A stretch of DNA of 64,000 bases from Cyanomargarita calcarea GSE-NOS-MK-12-04C (GTDB taxonomy: Bacteria > Cyanobacteriota > Cyanobacteriia > Cyanobacteriales > Nostocaceae): contig JAHHGZ010000001.1 of assembly GCA_019359595.1 (NCBI GenBank), positions 248,001 to 312,000 on the forward strand, written 5' to 3'. A model generated the notes under the pieces. The model was not told the DNA's origin. It worked only from the letters and a program-made list of their open reading frames with translations, and searched no databases. Shown piece after piece: positions 25,497-35,248 of the stretch; positions within the stretch are counted from its first letter, which is position 1; every line of letters begins with the position of its first letter. The position numbers and the translations under genes are program-made.

Positions 25497-26345
25497 TTGA
25501 AGAATCAGCAATTCGGGAATTGGCAAACGACACTAGCAGGAATTGTGGTGGCAATACTTGTTGTCCTTAGCTTAAATTCCTTTATCATTATTAATCCAGG
25601 TCAAGCAGGAGTAATCAGTATTTTAGGTAAAGCTACAGATGGAGCTTTACTAGAAGGTATCCATCTGAAACCACCGTTTATCTCCGTAATCGATATGTAT
25701 GATTTGACGGTACAAAAATTTGAAGTCCCAGCAGAAAGTTCTACCAAAGATTTGCAAACTTTAACTGCGAGATTTGCGATCAACTTTCGTCTTGATTCCG
25801 CACAGGTGGTTCAGGTAAGAAGAAAACAAGGGACACTAGAGAATATCGTTTCTAAGATTATTGCCCCACAGACGCAAGAATCTTTCAAAATCGCTGCGGC
25901 CAGAAGAACAGTTGAGGAAGCCATTACCAAAAGAACTGAACTAAAGGATGATTTTGATATGGCACTTAGTCAACGCTTAGAAAAATATGGGATAATCGTA
26001 TTAGATACTAGTGTAGTTGACTTGACTTTTTCTCCAGAATTCGCCAAAGCCGTTGAGGAAAAACAAATTGCGGAACAACGAGCGCAAAGAGCCGTCTATA
26101 TAGCGCGAGAAGCGGAGCAGGAAGCCCAGGCAGACGTGAATCGTGCCATAGGTAAGGCGGAAGCCCAGAAGCTTTTGGCTGAAACACTCAAAGCCCAAGG
26201 AGGGCTATTGGTTTTGCAAAAAGAAGCGATTGAAGCTTGGAGAAGTGGTGGCGCACAGATGCCGAAAGTCCTAGTTATGGGTGGCGATTCAAAAAGCGGC
26301 GTTCCCTTCATGTTTAACTTGGGTGATATTCAAAATCAACCCTGA
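25497..26345 (+). CDS. SPFH/band 7 (prohibitin-like) membrane protein
   Basis: 282 residues from TTG 25497, chosen because AAGGAG sits at 25483-25488 with ideal spacing; a longer frame from TTG 25413 lacks such a site. One membrane segment (TTLAGIVVAILVVLSLNSF) anchors the N-terminus. The SPFH domain starts at INPGQAGVISILGKATDGAL and ends DLTFSPEFAKAVEEKQIAEQ. A long coiled coil rich in Ala/Glu follows (REAEQEAQADVNRAIGKAEA). Prohibitin-like proteins form membrane rings and scaffolds. No NfeD or protease partner lies beside it. Confidence 0.88.
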   Translation: MKNQQFGNWQTTLAGIVVAILVVLSLNSFIIINPGQAGVISILGKATDGALLEGIHLKPPFISVIDMYDLTVQKFEVPAESSTKDLQTLTARFAINFRLDSAQVVQVRRKQGTLENIVSKIIAPQTQESFKIAAARRTVEEAITKRTELKDDFDMALSQRLEKYGIIVLDTSVVDLTFSPEFAKAVEEKQIAEQRAQRAVYIAREAEQEAQADVNRAIGKAEAQKLLAETLKAQGGLLVLQKEAIEAWRSGGAQMPKVLVMGGDSKSGVPFMFNLGDIQNQP

Positions 26346-26420
26346 TTCTAGTAAATAATATTAGTAGGGTGCATATCACCCTACACCCAGAGGAAACCTA
26401 AAGGCAATAAGAAACAAGTT

Positions 26421-26837
26421 ATGCCAACCCCCAATTATAGCACTCTCACCGTGGAAGAAGCTAAAAAAATCCTGAGCAAATTTACTTGTCTGGATATTGC
26501 ACCTCCAATCAAACCTTCGGAAAAGCCTGCAATCCGTCAGGCTTTGCTTTCGCTAACCAATCTTTCTGATTACCAAATTTTAGGAATTTGCGCTGATACC
26601 GCAGCAGAAGGAATGATGGCGATGAAAACTTATTCCCATGCTTTGGGCTACGATCCCAACACCGATTTACCTGAGATTGAAGGTCCAGTCTATATCAAAT
26701 GTAACGGCAAAACGGGATTATGTCATTTCGATTCCTACTTTGGACATCATCGTGGGGTCTTAGTGTCTTGCCAGTCCCAAAAGAAGGGGGGAGTTAACGA
26801 AATGTATGGACATTTACCCCTGGATTTATTTGTGTAG
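26421..26837 (+). CDS. DUF1824 family protein
   Basis: 138 residues. LTVEEAKKILSKFTCLDI, YQILGICADTAAEGMMAM and YIKCNGKTGLCHFDSYFGHH followed by RGVLVSCQS are the blocks of cyanobacterial DUF1824. The function is unknown. It is cytoplasmic by sequence and is followed by a strong terminator at 26856. Confidence 0.85.
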   Translation: MPTPNYSTLTVEEAKKILSKFTCLDIAPPIKPSEKPAIRQALLSLTNLSDYQILGICADTAAEGMMAMKTYSHALGYDPNTDLPEIEGPVYIKCNGKTGLCHFDSYFGHHRGVLVSCQSQKKGGVNEMYGHLPLDLFV

Positions 26838-26855
26838 AATTCAACATGATATGTA

Positions 26856-26888
26856 TGGTGCGTTAATGTGATGTAACGCACCATTTTT
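26856..26888 (+). terminator. Intrinsic terminator after the DUF1824 gene
   Basis: A perfect 10-bp stem TGGTGCGTTA / TAACGCACCA around an 8-base loop is followed by TTTTT. It stands 19 bases after the stop codon. Confidence 0.75.
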
Positions 26889-27019
26889 CAATGATATAGC
26901 AACCCTAAATCCCAAGTTAAATCTCTTCTTTCTTCCTTTGTGTCCTCAAAACTATTTTTCAGTGTTGGAAATAGGACTGCTATATAAAGAGAATAACAAC
27001 TAACAACTAACAAAATTCT

Positions 27020-28939
27020 ATGAGTATAATTACACTACAATCTGTCAAAAAAGACTTTGGTATCAAAGAGATTTTAAAAGATGCCAGTTTTAGCCTAGAC
27101 GCTAGTGATAAAGTTGGTTTAATTGGCACTAATGGTTCTGGTAAATCAACATTATTGAAAATGATTGCGGGGCTAGAGCCGATTGATAGCGGTCAAATTT
27201 TAGCCAACTCTGCTGCCAAAATTATCTACCTTCCCCAGCAACCAGATTTAGATGAAAACCTCACAGTTTTAGAGCAAGTTTTTGCTGATAGTGGTGAGCA
27301 AATGGCTTTGGTGCGTGAGTATGAAGAAATTTCTGATAAGTTGGCACATCATTCAGAAGATAGTCAATTGATGTCCCGACTTTCTACAGTAATGCAGCGG
27401 ATGGATGCGACTGGTGCTTGGGAATTGGAAACCAACGCCAAAATCATCCTCACAAAGTTAGGAATTTCTGATTTTGAGGCTCGCATTGGTAATTTATCTG
27501 GTGGTTATCGCAAGCGGATTGCCTTAGCTACAGCTTTGCTCTCAGAACCCGATGCATTGCTGATGGATGAACCGACAAACCATCTTGATGCTCTTTCTGT
27601 GGAGTGGCTGCAAAGTTATTTGAATCGCTATCGTGGCGCACTTTTGTTGATAACTCACGATCGCTATTTTTTGGATCGGGTTACAAATCGAATTGTGGAA
27701 ATCGATAGAGGGGATATTTACAGTTACTCTGGTAATTATTCATACTATTTAGAGAAGAAGGCTTTAGCTGAGGAGTCTGCTGTTAGCAGTCAGCGCAAGC
27801 ATCAGGGGGTATTGCGACGGGAATTGGAATGGTTAAAAAAAGGGCCAAAAGCTCGCAGTACCAAACAAAAAGCCAGAATTGACAGAGCACATGCGCTGCG
27901 GGATACTGAATTTAAACAAGTTCTGGGTAAAGTTGATATTTCCACAGTTGGTCGTCGCATCGGCAAAAAAGTTATTGAACTGAAAGAAGTTTCTAAAGCC
28001 TACAACGAACGCACTTTAATTAAAGATTTTACCTATGAATTTAGTCCAGAAGACCATATTGGCATCATTGGGAGTAATGGTGCGGGTAAATCCACTCTCA
28101 TGGATATTATCACCGGGCGGGTCAAACCGGATTCTGGAAGTGTGGAAATTGGGACTACAATCCATATTGGTTATTTTGACCAACATTCAGAGGAATTGCT
28201 CGCAGCGTTGAACGACTCTCAGCGGGTGATTGATTATATCAAAGAAGAAGGAGAATTTGTCAAAATTTCTGACGGAACTCAGATTTCAGCATCCCAAATG
28301 TTGGAGCGGTTTCTATTTCCGGGAAATCAGCAATATGCTCCAATTTCTAAACTTTCCGGTGGTGAAAAACGACGGTTATTTTTGTTGCGGGTTCTCATGG
28401 GTGCGCCTAATGTTTTAATATTGGATGAACCGACGAATGATTTAGATGTGCAGACGCTAGCAGTATTGGAAGAATATTTAGAAGATTTTACCGGCTCTGT
28501 AATTGTAGTTTCTCACGATCGCTATTTTCTCGACCGGACTGTAGACACGATTTTTGCTTTAGAAGAGGGAGGTAATCTACGACAATATCCGGGTAATTAC
28601 TCAGTTTATCTCGACTACAAAAAATCAGAAGAAGCTGCACAAAAAAGTAATAACGATAAACAAAGAAATCTAGAGGCAAAAGTTACATCTGAACCCAAAG
28701 AGAACGCAAATAATAAGAAGCGCAAGATATCAACTTGGGAAAAGCGGGAATACGAACAGTTGGAAGGTAAAATTGCGCAGTTAGAAGGTGAGAAAGTAAA
28801 AGTAGAGAAAGCGATGGGGAATGTTTCTCCGGGAAATTATAGCCAAGTGGAGAAACTCTACCAACAGGTAGAACAATTGAAGCAGGCTATAGATAAAGCC
28901 ACTGAACGTTGGATGGAATTGGCAGAGATGGATTCTTGA
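27020..28939 (+). CDS. ABC-F family ATPase (Uup/EttA type)
   Basis: 639 residues with two nucleotide-binding domains and no membrane helices. Walker A motifs are GTNGSGKST (about residue 38) and GSNGAGKST (about 356). Signatures are LSGGYRKR and LSGGEKRR, and Walker B LLMDEPTNHLD and LILDEPTNDLD. The arm between them is the ABC-F linker (LEWLKKGPKARSTKQKARID). A C-terminal coiled coil (EKREYEQLEGKIAQLEGEKV and onward) resembles Uup. Such proteins act on ribosomes or branched DNA rather than in transport. It is a single gene with ATG at 27020. Confidence 0.92.
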   Translation: MSIITLQSVKKDFGIKEILKDASFSLDASDKVGLIGTNGSGKSTLLKMIAGLEPIDSGQILANSAAKIIYLPQQPDLDENLTVLEQVFADSGEQMALVREYEEISDKLAHHSEDSQLMSRLSTVMQRMDATGAWELETNAKIILTKLGISDFEARIGNLSGGYRKRIALATALLSEPDALLMDEPTNHLDALSVEWLQSYLNRYRGALLLITHDRYFLDRVTNRIVEIDRGDIYSYSGNYSYYLEKKALAEESAVSSQRKHQGVLRRELEWLKKGPKARSTKQKARIDRAHALRDTEFKQVLGKVDISTVGRRIGKKVIELKEVSKAYNERTLIKDFTYEFSPEDHIGIIGSNGAGKSTLMDIITGRVKPDSGSVEIGTTIHIGYFDQHSEELLAALNDSQRVIDYIKEEGEFVKISDGTQISASQMLERFLFPGNQQYAPISKLSGGEKRRLFLLRVLMGAPNVLILDEPTNDLDVQTLAVLEEYLEDFTGSVIVVSHDRYFLDRTVDTIFALEEGGNLRQYPGNYSVYLDYKKSEEAAQKSNNDKQRNLEAKVTSEPKENANNKKRKISTWEKREYEQLEGKIAQLEGEKVKVEKAMGNVSPGNYSQVEKLYQQVEQLKQAIDKATERWMELAEMDS

Positions 28940-29164
28940 AACCTGCTAACTCCTGCCAAAATCGAAAATGTAGAGACTTTTTCATCTGTGTTCTACCCTA
29001 CACAGAAGCCGAAGCGGCTACTGCGGTTAATTAATTATTTATAGCAGTTCCCGTTTGCATGAGGTATGCGTAAGAGTTTAAAAACCGCAGATAAACTTGT
29101 ACTTCATCCGGATGGAAACCGCTATAAAAACCGCTTCAGTATCGATTGTTCGCAGAAACTTGAT

Positions 29165-29599
29165 TTAAGCCAAATCCTGTATCATTTGTTCTAATTCTTG
29201 ATGATGGCTTCCTTCTTCCGTAATCATCTTATTGAGAAATTCTTCTAACTTGATGTTACTACCCCTTACTACCTCCAATAGCACTTTATAAAGTTCCAGT
29301 GCTTTGGCTTCATGAGATTGACTTGCCGTTAAAATGGTTTTTACTGAATACTCGTTGATTTCTTCGATAGGTGCGATGCGCGGTTTAGGATACGCATTAA
29401 AACTGATAATAAATTTTCCTACTAGTTGGGCATGAGTTAGAGACTCACTCGCTTGTTCTTGCAAGAAATCCACTATAGAAGTCACATTTGAACTACTTGC
29501 CACCAGGCAATATTGAGTATAACGGATAACTCCTGCAAATTCAAATTCCATAATAGTTTGCAAGAGTTCAATAGTTTTTTGATGGTCAAGTTGCTTCAT
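29165..29599 (-). CDS. Bacterioferritin/ferritin-like diiron protein
   Basis: 144 residues, all helical. Glu/His ligands are visible as EFEFAGVIRYTQY, EQASESLTHAQLVGK and ITEEGSHHQELEQMI, giving the ExxH pairs of a ferritin-like four-helix bundle. It is closest to the bacterioferritin-like group found in cyanobacteria. It probably stores iron or acts in oxidative defence. No ferredoxin partner is adjacent, and the iron-uptake cassette is about 18 kb away. Confidence 0.8.
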   Translation of the reverse strand: MKQLDHQKTIELLQTIMEFEFAGVIRYTQYCLVASSSNVTSIVDFLQEQASESLTHAQLVGKFIISFNAYPKPRIAPIEEINEYSVKTILTASQSHEAKALELYKVLLEVVRGSNIKLEEFLNKMITEEGSHHQELEQMIQDLA

Positions 29600-29783
29600 G
29601 ATTCATTGTTTTCCCGTATATTACTTTAATGGATATCTCGGAGCGATATCGCCTAAATTCCTAAAGATATTTCTTGACAAGCTTGGTAAATCTACTCAAC
29701 CACTTGCAATAAATTATCATTAGTGAACTATGATTATACCGGATTTGTGTTGTTTTTTTTGTAGCATTTAAATATTTGGCTAG

Positions 29784-29938
29784 TAGTAGTCTGTCAATAA
29801 ATAATTGAGGGGTTTAAACAAATAGGTAGTGCGATTGCTAGACCAGCCGTTTCGACGTATGCGACCCCGCTCGCGTACTATATAAAGCGAGCGGGGACGC
29901 TTGCACTACCCATCTTTTTTTGGTGTGACAGACTACTA
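29784..29938. mobile_element. MITE-like element D (155 bp)
   Basis: Perfect 13-bp terminal inverted repeats TAGTAGTCTGTCA and TGACAGACTACTA enclose 129 bp without a gene. Inside is a perfect 10-bp hairpin CCCCGCTCGC / GCGAGCGGGG (29865-29896) and a GGTAGTGCG...GCACTACC pair. It sits in the 372-bp gap between the ferritin-like and MBL genes. No target duplication is clear. Confidence 0.7.
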
Positions 29939-29971
29939 GTAAACACACGTCAAATTCGTCTAATTTTCAAT

Positions 29972-30742
29972 TTAAGCCAATTTGCGTAATTGGATCTCAA
30001 AGCTTTCACCAGGTTTTGGTTCAATTACTTGGGTTGTCAAATTATTTTCTGCTAACAACTTGCGAAACTCCTCCGCATTCCCCGTTTGGCGGAGAACAGA
30101 TATCAGTAAACCCTCAAATGATACATCACCTCCTGCCGCTGTCGGCATAATTACTTGGGGTTGCAGCCATTTTACAAGTTCCAGCGCACTTTTACTGCCT
30201 TTGATAATTGACCCGAGGAAGGGAATTTCTAAATCGATAATGGGTGCAATGACAATATCAATCGGAGCAGCATCTTTCAATGAGGGAGAATGATAACCGT
30301 GAGGTTCATAATAAAGGGTAGTACCATCAATTAAGTCTTTGAACAAATAGCCGTTTTCTACCAGCATTGGCCCAATTGGTGAACCTGGTTTTGCTTCAAT
30401 TTTTACTTGTTCTAAGAGGGTAAAAGATTCTCCATGTGCCAGTGCTGTCACTTTGTTGTATCCCAACTCTCGGACAATTTTGGCAGCATTGACAGAAGCC
30501 ACAACCGGAATACTGCGGTCAAGTTGCTTGAGTGTTGGTGGGTGTGTGTGGTCTTCCAATCCCTGAGAGAGTACAATCAAGTCTATATTTTCTGGAATTG
30601 CACGGGGAATTAGGCGATCGCTCTTGAAAAGCCAAGGAAGGTTACCAAATACCAGTGGTCCCACTAACCAAGGGTCAACCAGAATCTGTTTACCTCCCAT
30701 CGACATCAGCCAGGAGTTGCTATCCAACCAGGTAATATGCAT
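29972..30742 (-). CDS. MBL-fold metallo-hydrolase-like protein
   Basis: 256 residues. ITWLDSNSWLMSMGGKQILV and DPWLVGP are the UlaG-like opening of the metallo-beta-lactamase fold. The metal motif HxHxDH is altered: the site reads SQGLEDHTHPP, so the first two His are Gln and Leu. YEPHGYHSP and VIMPTAAGGDVSFEG keep later blocks. The altered motif appears to be normal for this plant and cyanobacterial subfamily, as I remember it. Substrate unknown. Confidence 0.75.
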   Translation of the reverse strand: MHITWLDSNSWLMSMGGKQILVDPWLVGPLVFGNLPWLFKSDRLIPRAIPENIDLIVLSQGLEDHTHPPTLKQLDRSIPVVASVNAAKIVRELGYNKVTALAHGESFTLLEQVKIEAKPGSPIGPMLVENGYLFKDLIDGTTLYYEPHGYHSPSLKDAAPIDIVIAPIIDLEIPFLGSIIKGSKSALELVKWLQPQVIMPTAAGGDVSFEGLLISVLRQTGNAEEFRKLLAENNLTTQVIEPKPGESFEIQLRKLA

Positions 30743-30908
30743 TTTTCTAATATTTAATTTGAGTAAACAAAGATTATCACGGAAGTTATCGAAAAATTGG
30801 GTTTTAAACCCCGTACTTCTTTACCCGTCCGACTCCTTTAGACAGAGCAAAGGAGTTCGTTTCACAATAGGAAAGGAACTGAAACCACATCCCCTCGAAC
30901 AAAGTTTT

Positions 30909-31190
30909 CTATAGATCCTTCCAAGCTTCGTCTTCCTCTGGAGAGAGCCAAATTTTGTTCAGTGATGACTCACTCAACTCAAGAAAATCTTTCACTAATG
31001 CTTGAGAATGATCTGAGTCAGTAACTTGTAAGCTTTTAACTCGTTCAAGTGATAGTCCTGTCAATTTTGCGACTTGAGCTAAATCGATTCCTTCTTTTAA
31101 CATGTTGAGTGCAACTTGGTTTAATCCCTGTTGCAAACCTTGCTCCCATGCTTTTTGTAACGTTGCGGGTTCAATTACAGAGTCCTGCAT
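30909..31190 (-). CDS. Small hypothetical protein with Rpn-like repeat region
   Basis: 93 residues. AWEQGLQQGLNQVALNMLKE, then GIDLAQVAKLTGLSLERVKS resemble the C-terminal tail of Rpn/PD-(D/E)XK transposase-like nucleases. The end (VKDFLELSESSLNKIWLSPE, EDEAWKDL) resembles the tail of small cyanobacterial antitoxins. It could be a fusion of remnants or a real antitoxin-type protein. No nuclease domain is present. Confidence 0.45.
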   Translation of the reverse strand: MQDSVIEPATLQKAWEQGLQQGLNQVALNMLKEGIDLAQVAKLTGLSLERVKSLQVTDSDHSQALVKDFLELSESSLNKIWLSPEEDEAWKDL

Positions 31191-31247
31191 AATTGTTAGC
31201 TTGTCGTCCTATTTTCAATCCCATTATATCCTACCTCGATAGTTTGT

Positions 31248-32513
31248 TCATATAGGGAGAGTAATAACAAACTCTGTGCCTTGTCCGGGTGTGGAATTAA
31301 CAGCTAATTTACCATTGTGCTTTTCGACAATAATTTGGTATGCGATCGCAAGTCCTAGTCCGGTTCCTTGTCCCATTGGTTTCGTGGTAAAAAATTGCTC
31401 AAAAACTCGATTTTGAACTACTTCTGACATTCCCATCCCATTGTCGGTAATGCGAATAGTTACATATTGATAATTAGATATTTCTGTATTAATTTTAATA
31501 GTTAAAGAATTATTATCTAATTTATTATGCTGCCAATTTTCATCAATTGCGTCGATAGCGTTTGCCAAAATGTTCATAAAGACTTGATTGATTTGTCCTG
31601 GATAGCATTCAACTTTTGGTAATTGATTATATTGTTTAATAATCTCAATATCTGGCCTTTGACTCGATGCTTTAATTCGGTGTCCTAAAATTAGTAAAGT
31701 ACCGTCGATTCCTTCGTGTAAATCGACAGCAACCTTCGCAGATGTATCAGCACGGGCAAAATTTCGTAACGAAATCGAAATACCTTTAATTCGCTCAGTA
31801 CTTAACTTTATAGAATTGAGAAGCTTTGGTAAATCTTCAATAATAAACTCTAAATCACAGCTTGCAATCGTATTTCTGACGTTATCGGGTAAATATGACT
31901 CATTTTCCTGACAAACTTGTAAAATTTGGGTGATATCAGTAATATATTCTTTAATAGGATTCATATTACCACAAATGCAGCCGATGGGATTATTGATTTC
32001 ATGTGCTACACCTGCAACCAATTGCCCCAACATCGACATTTTTTCTTGTTGAACAATCTGTAATTGTGCTTTTTCTAGAGTTTCTGTACGTTCTTTGACT
32101 TGCTGCTCTAATTGGTTATTTAACAGTTTAAGCTGTAAATGTATGCGAACTCTCGCAATCACTTCTTCTTGTTCAAATGGTTTCGCAATATAATCAACAG
32201 CACCTAATGATAACCCTTTGATTTTACTTTCAGTATCAGCCAAAGCTGTCATAAAGATAATCGGAATATTTTGCGTTAAGGGATTACTTTTAAGCTGTTG
32301 ACAAACCTCAAAGCCGCTTATTCCTGGCATTTGAATGTCTAATAAAATTAGCGCAGGTGGTTTGCGGCTTACTAAACTAATTGCACTTTCTCCGTCTTCA
32401 GCAATCCTAATTGTAAATCCAGCACTTTTGAGTGCTTGTGATAAGACCGATAAATTAGTCGGATTATCATCAACAATTAGAATAAATCCAGCATCTTGAA
32501 GTAAATATTGCAT
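31248..32513 (-). CDS. Response regulator-histidine kinase (REC-HisKA-HATPase)
   Basis: 421 residues. An N-terminal receiver (FILIVDDNPTNLSVLSQAL, ALILLDIQMPGISGFEV, YIAKPF) is followed by a coiled coil. Next comes HisKA with QLVAGVAHEINNPIGCICG and an ATPase with NILANAIDAID, ITDNGMGMSE and GQGTGLGLAIAYQIIVEKH. This order is typical of cyanobacterial soluble kinases that take a phosphate-dependent cue. It follows the broken sensor-REC gene on the same strand, 43 bases on, and the two probably came from one signalling operon. Confidence 0.9.
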   Translation of the reverse strand: MQYLLQDAGFILIVDDNPTNLSVLSQALKSAGFTIRIAEDGESAISLVSRKPPALILLDIQMPGISGFEVCQQLKSNPLTQNIPIIFMTALADTESKIKGLSLGAVDYIAKPFEQEEVIARVRIHLQLKLLNNQLEQQVKERTETLEKAQLQIVQQEKMSMLGQLVAGVAHEINNPIGCICGNMNPIKEYITDITQILQVCQENESYLPDNVRNTIASCDLEFIIEDLPKLLNSIKLSTERIKGISISLRNFARADTSAKVAVDLHEGIDGTLLILGHRIKASSQRPDIEIIKQYNQLPKVECYPGQINQVFMNILANAIDAIDENWQHNKLDNNSLTIKINTEISNYQYVTIRITDNGMGMSEVVQNRVFEQFFTTKPMGQGTGLGLAIAYQIIVEKHNGKLAVNSTPGQGTEFVITLPI

Positions 32514-32556
32514 AGGTTTTATAATTATAAATTTTGATTAAAATTAAATCCCCGAA

Positions 32557-34135
32557 TTATTTAATAGCTTCATTGAGCATTTCTCGCAGTTTTTTCAACT
32601 GGAAATTCTCTGCCAATTGCACAATTTTATCAGCAAAAGGAGTAAAATTATAATCTTCTAGCTTCAGCCCATTAACTATATGTAAAATACTATCAACATC
32701 ACCATCTTCAGCCAATTCATAAAGATGCATTAAAACTTCTTTGTCAGGAAATAGAATTTCACTACGTTGATTTTGATTAGTTGAAACTTCCTTATATTCA
32801 GCATAAACCCATTCTAATTGAAGATGCGATCGCAATAATTCCAACAAGCTATCGGCAGGAACAGGTTTAGGTAGAAAAGCACAAGCACCAGCATTCAAAC
32901 TCTTATATTGTTCGCTTTCAAATACGCTGGCAGAAGAAACAATTATCGGAATATTTTGATGGGGAGACTTCCGCAACTCTTCCATTAAAGCGTAACCATC
33001 CATTATCGGCATCATCAAATCGGTAACAATCAAATCGGGAGAAGAAACATTAATTTTTGCCAATGCATCTTTTCCATCCGTTGCCTCTACAACATCAAAA
33101 CCAATTGGTTCTAGCAAACTCACAATTACCCGCAACCACAACCAACCAATCTAAACCCCAATCATCCTTCCAAGGTTTAACTTGAACAAATTGACGTTGA
33201 TTATTAAGTGAAAATTCTAACGTTCGGTTATCTTTAATTTTGTCGAAACTACCAAATTGCTTAATCAGGTGTTTAGCTGTTGCTTGAATCAGAGGATTGT
33301 CACTATCTGTCGCTTTCAGTCGTTTCGGTTCTTTATTATTTACAAGCGTGAAAACCTTTTCATTGCCGGAAGTACCGATGATTAAACCATTTTGCTCTAA
33401 AATAAATATTGTTCCCGATTGACTAACCCTTAACTGCTGTAAAAAATCGCTAATTTGAGTTAAGCGCTGGTCTACCCCAATCACTCCGATTAAGTTCTTA
33501 TTTTTGTCATAAACTGGACGGTTAGCAGAAACAGATAAAGTGTAGGGTGGCATTTGCCATTGATAAACCGAACTCCACATCGATTTACCTAAACGGGCAG
33601 TATCTGCATACCAAGACTCTTTCTCAAAAGCATAGTTTCCAAGGTCAAGAACTTGTTTCGTACGATTTCCCTCAATATCTGTTTCATAAATATAGTTGTG
33701 AGAGTTACCGTATTTTTGTGGAGATACCTCGTCAACTGTAACTCGACCATCATCAAGCAAACGTCCAGCAGCAGCGAAATCTCCAGATTTGAAAGCAAAA
33801 CCAATGTAACCAATGTTATAGATTTGCATTTGCTTCCAAAAGTAGCGTCTGACCTTATCTTTGTCTTGCGGGTCGAGTAATCCAGTGTCAACTGTATCAC
33901 CTAGTCCCCTAGCAAGATGACGTGCTGTATTCAAATAGCCATCAAGGTGTTGATCAACGCGATCGCTTACTTCATTTTGCAGTCTCAGTGCAAGGTCATT
34001 AACAGCTTTTTGCCCATTGCGAAAAGAAAGATATCCCACCAATCCCACTGCGGCAAAAATTTGCAACACAAAGGGGACAATTAGTACAAATCGCAAAGAC
34101 AGAGATTTCCCGAGTTGAACGCTTGGCTTGGTCAT
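32557..34135 (-). pseudogene. Degenerate dCache sensor fused out of frame to a receiver domain
   Basis: The 5' part (33095-34135) encodes a membrane anchor (FVLIVPFVLQIFAAVGLVGY) and a dCache sensor domain (GYIGFAFKSGDF, SVSANRPVYDKNKNLIGVIG) up to DDWGLDWLVVVAG. Then the frame shifts. From about 33141 another frame continues as RVIVSLLEPIGFDVVEATDG, a receiver domain that lacks its first acidic strand but keeps LIVTDLMMPIMDGYALM and AFLPKPV. HAMP, PAS and kinase modules expected between sensor and receiver are absent. The likely history is an internal deletion in a large hybrid kinase, leaving a shifted junction. Confidence 0.75.
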
Positions 34136-34523
34136 TTGGTTAAGTCGAATCCTAGCCTTAGAGTACCCATCATTTGAGTATTCCTAACATTTACGTATTT
34201 ATACTGATTGTGCGCTGAACGGTATGTAAAATCTACGCATGACGTCGAAAACTTTGAAATTACTACCACAGTCGTAGTTGGGGCATTTTTGTATTAACTC
34301 TATTTGGACTGCGATCGCGTATTAATGAGTATGGCTACGGATAATTAATCCTTTTCCCGCATTTATCCCTACTCCCTACTCTCTATTTCTCAGGTAGGGT
34401 CGATTCTCCATATTTCATCTAAATTGTACTACCTAAGCCAGAAGAGACGATTAGATGAATTTGTTAGTATAGATTTATATTGATGAGCTATATCTGCCCT
34501 ATATCTTTATTAGAGAGTTAATC
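34136..34523. other. Intergenic stretch
   Basis: Divergent region between the sensor gene (minus) and a small membrane protein gene (plus). It is AT-rich with one HIP1-like GCGATCGC near 34311. It must carry promoters for both sides but no clear boxes were identified. Confidence 0.3.
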
Positions 34524-35024
34524 ATGAGTACAGTAAACGATAATCGGCAAGAAGGCTTTGGTGATGTAGGCGTATTAGTGACGATAGTATTGATAGCTTT
34601 AATAATCCGATTTGGCAACCTCACAGAGTCCAATACAGATGTCTCATCAAAAATTATTAACACCTCAGAAATAGTTGATAATACATCAGCATATATCGGT
34701 AAAACTGTAACAATTAGAAGCAAACCAATTAGAAAAAATGGTTTCAGTTCCTTTACAGTAACTGATAACCGATTTTTAGGTAAAGAACCCCTTCTAGTTG
34801 TGAATGCTTCGGGCGTACCTTTTAATCTGCCTGCTGACCGAAATGCAGAAGTTTTAGTTATCGGTGAGGTTCGCAACTTTGGAATTCCAGAAATTGAGCA
34901 AGAATTTAATTTGAATCTACAGGATCAATATTATACAAAGTATACAAACAAACCTGTGATTGTTGCTAAATCTGTAGCTGTAGTGCCCCGAAGCAGTCAG
35001 GATAGTAATCAGGCTGCTCGATAA
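34524..35024 (+). CDS. Single-pass membrane protein with OB-like domain
   Basis: 166 residues. A membrane helix (VGVLVTIVLIALIIRFGN) near residues 15-32 is followed by NTSEIVDNTSAYIGKTVTIR, KNGFSSFTVTDN, LLVVNASGVPF and AEVLVIGEVRNFGI. That strand order and the xVxGxV ending suggest an OB fold of the tRNA_anti-like type. It is probably exposed on the outer face of the membrane. I recognise no named family. Confidence 0.6.
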   Translation: MSTVNDNRQEGFGDVGVLVTIVLIALIIRFGNLTESNTDVSSKIINTSEIVDNTSAYIGKTVTIRSKPIRKNGFSSFTVTDNRFLGKEPLLVVNASGVPFNLPADRNAEVLVIGEVRNFGIPEIEQEFNLNLQDQYYTKYTNKPVIVAKSVAVVPRSSQDSNQAAR

Positions 35025-35071
35025 TCTCAGAATGCATTCTGTGGGACATGGGTTCTGAAAGCCAGCCATTC

Positions 35072-35111
35072 AAAATCCCTGACGAGTCGCATAAGTCAAT
35101 TAAAATGGACT
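35072..35111 (-). repeat. Dispersed repeat family B, copy 4
   Basis: On the minus strand AGTCCATTTTAATTGACTT is followed by GCGACTCGTCAGGGATTTT, the family B hairpin and tail with several changes. Confidence 0.5.
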
Positions 35112-35248
35112 GGATGACATTTATGAAATTGTTGTATTTTTTTAGACATTGTTTCTCCTTAAAGGTGAAAAATATAACTAAATTTTTCTTGTTAACTATA
35201 GATGCACTTTAAAATTGTCTAGAATAAAAACATGATTCAGGAGGTTTT

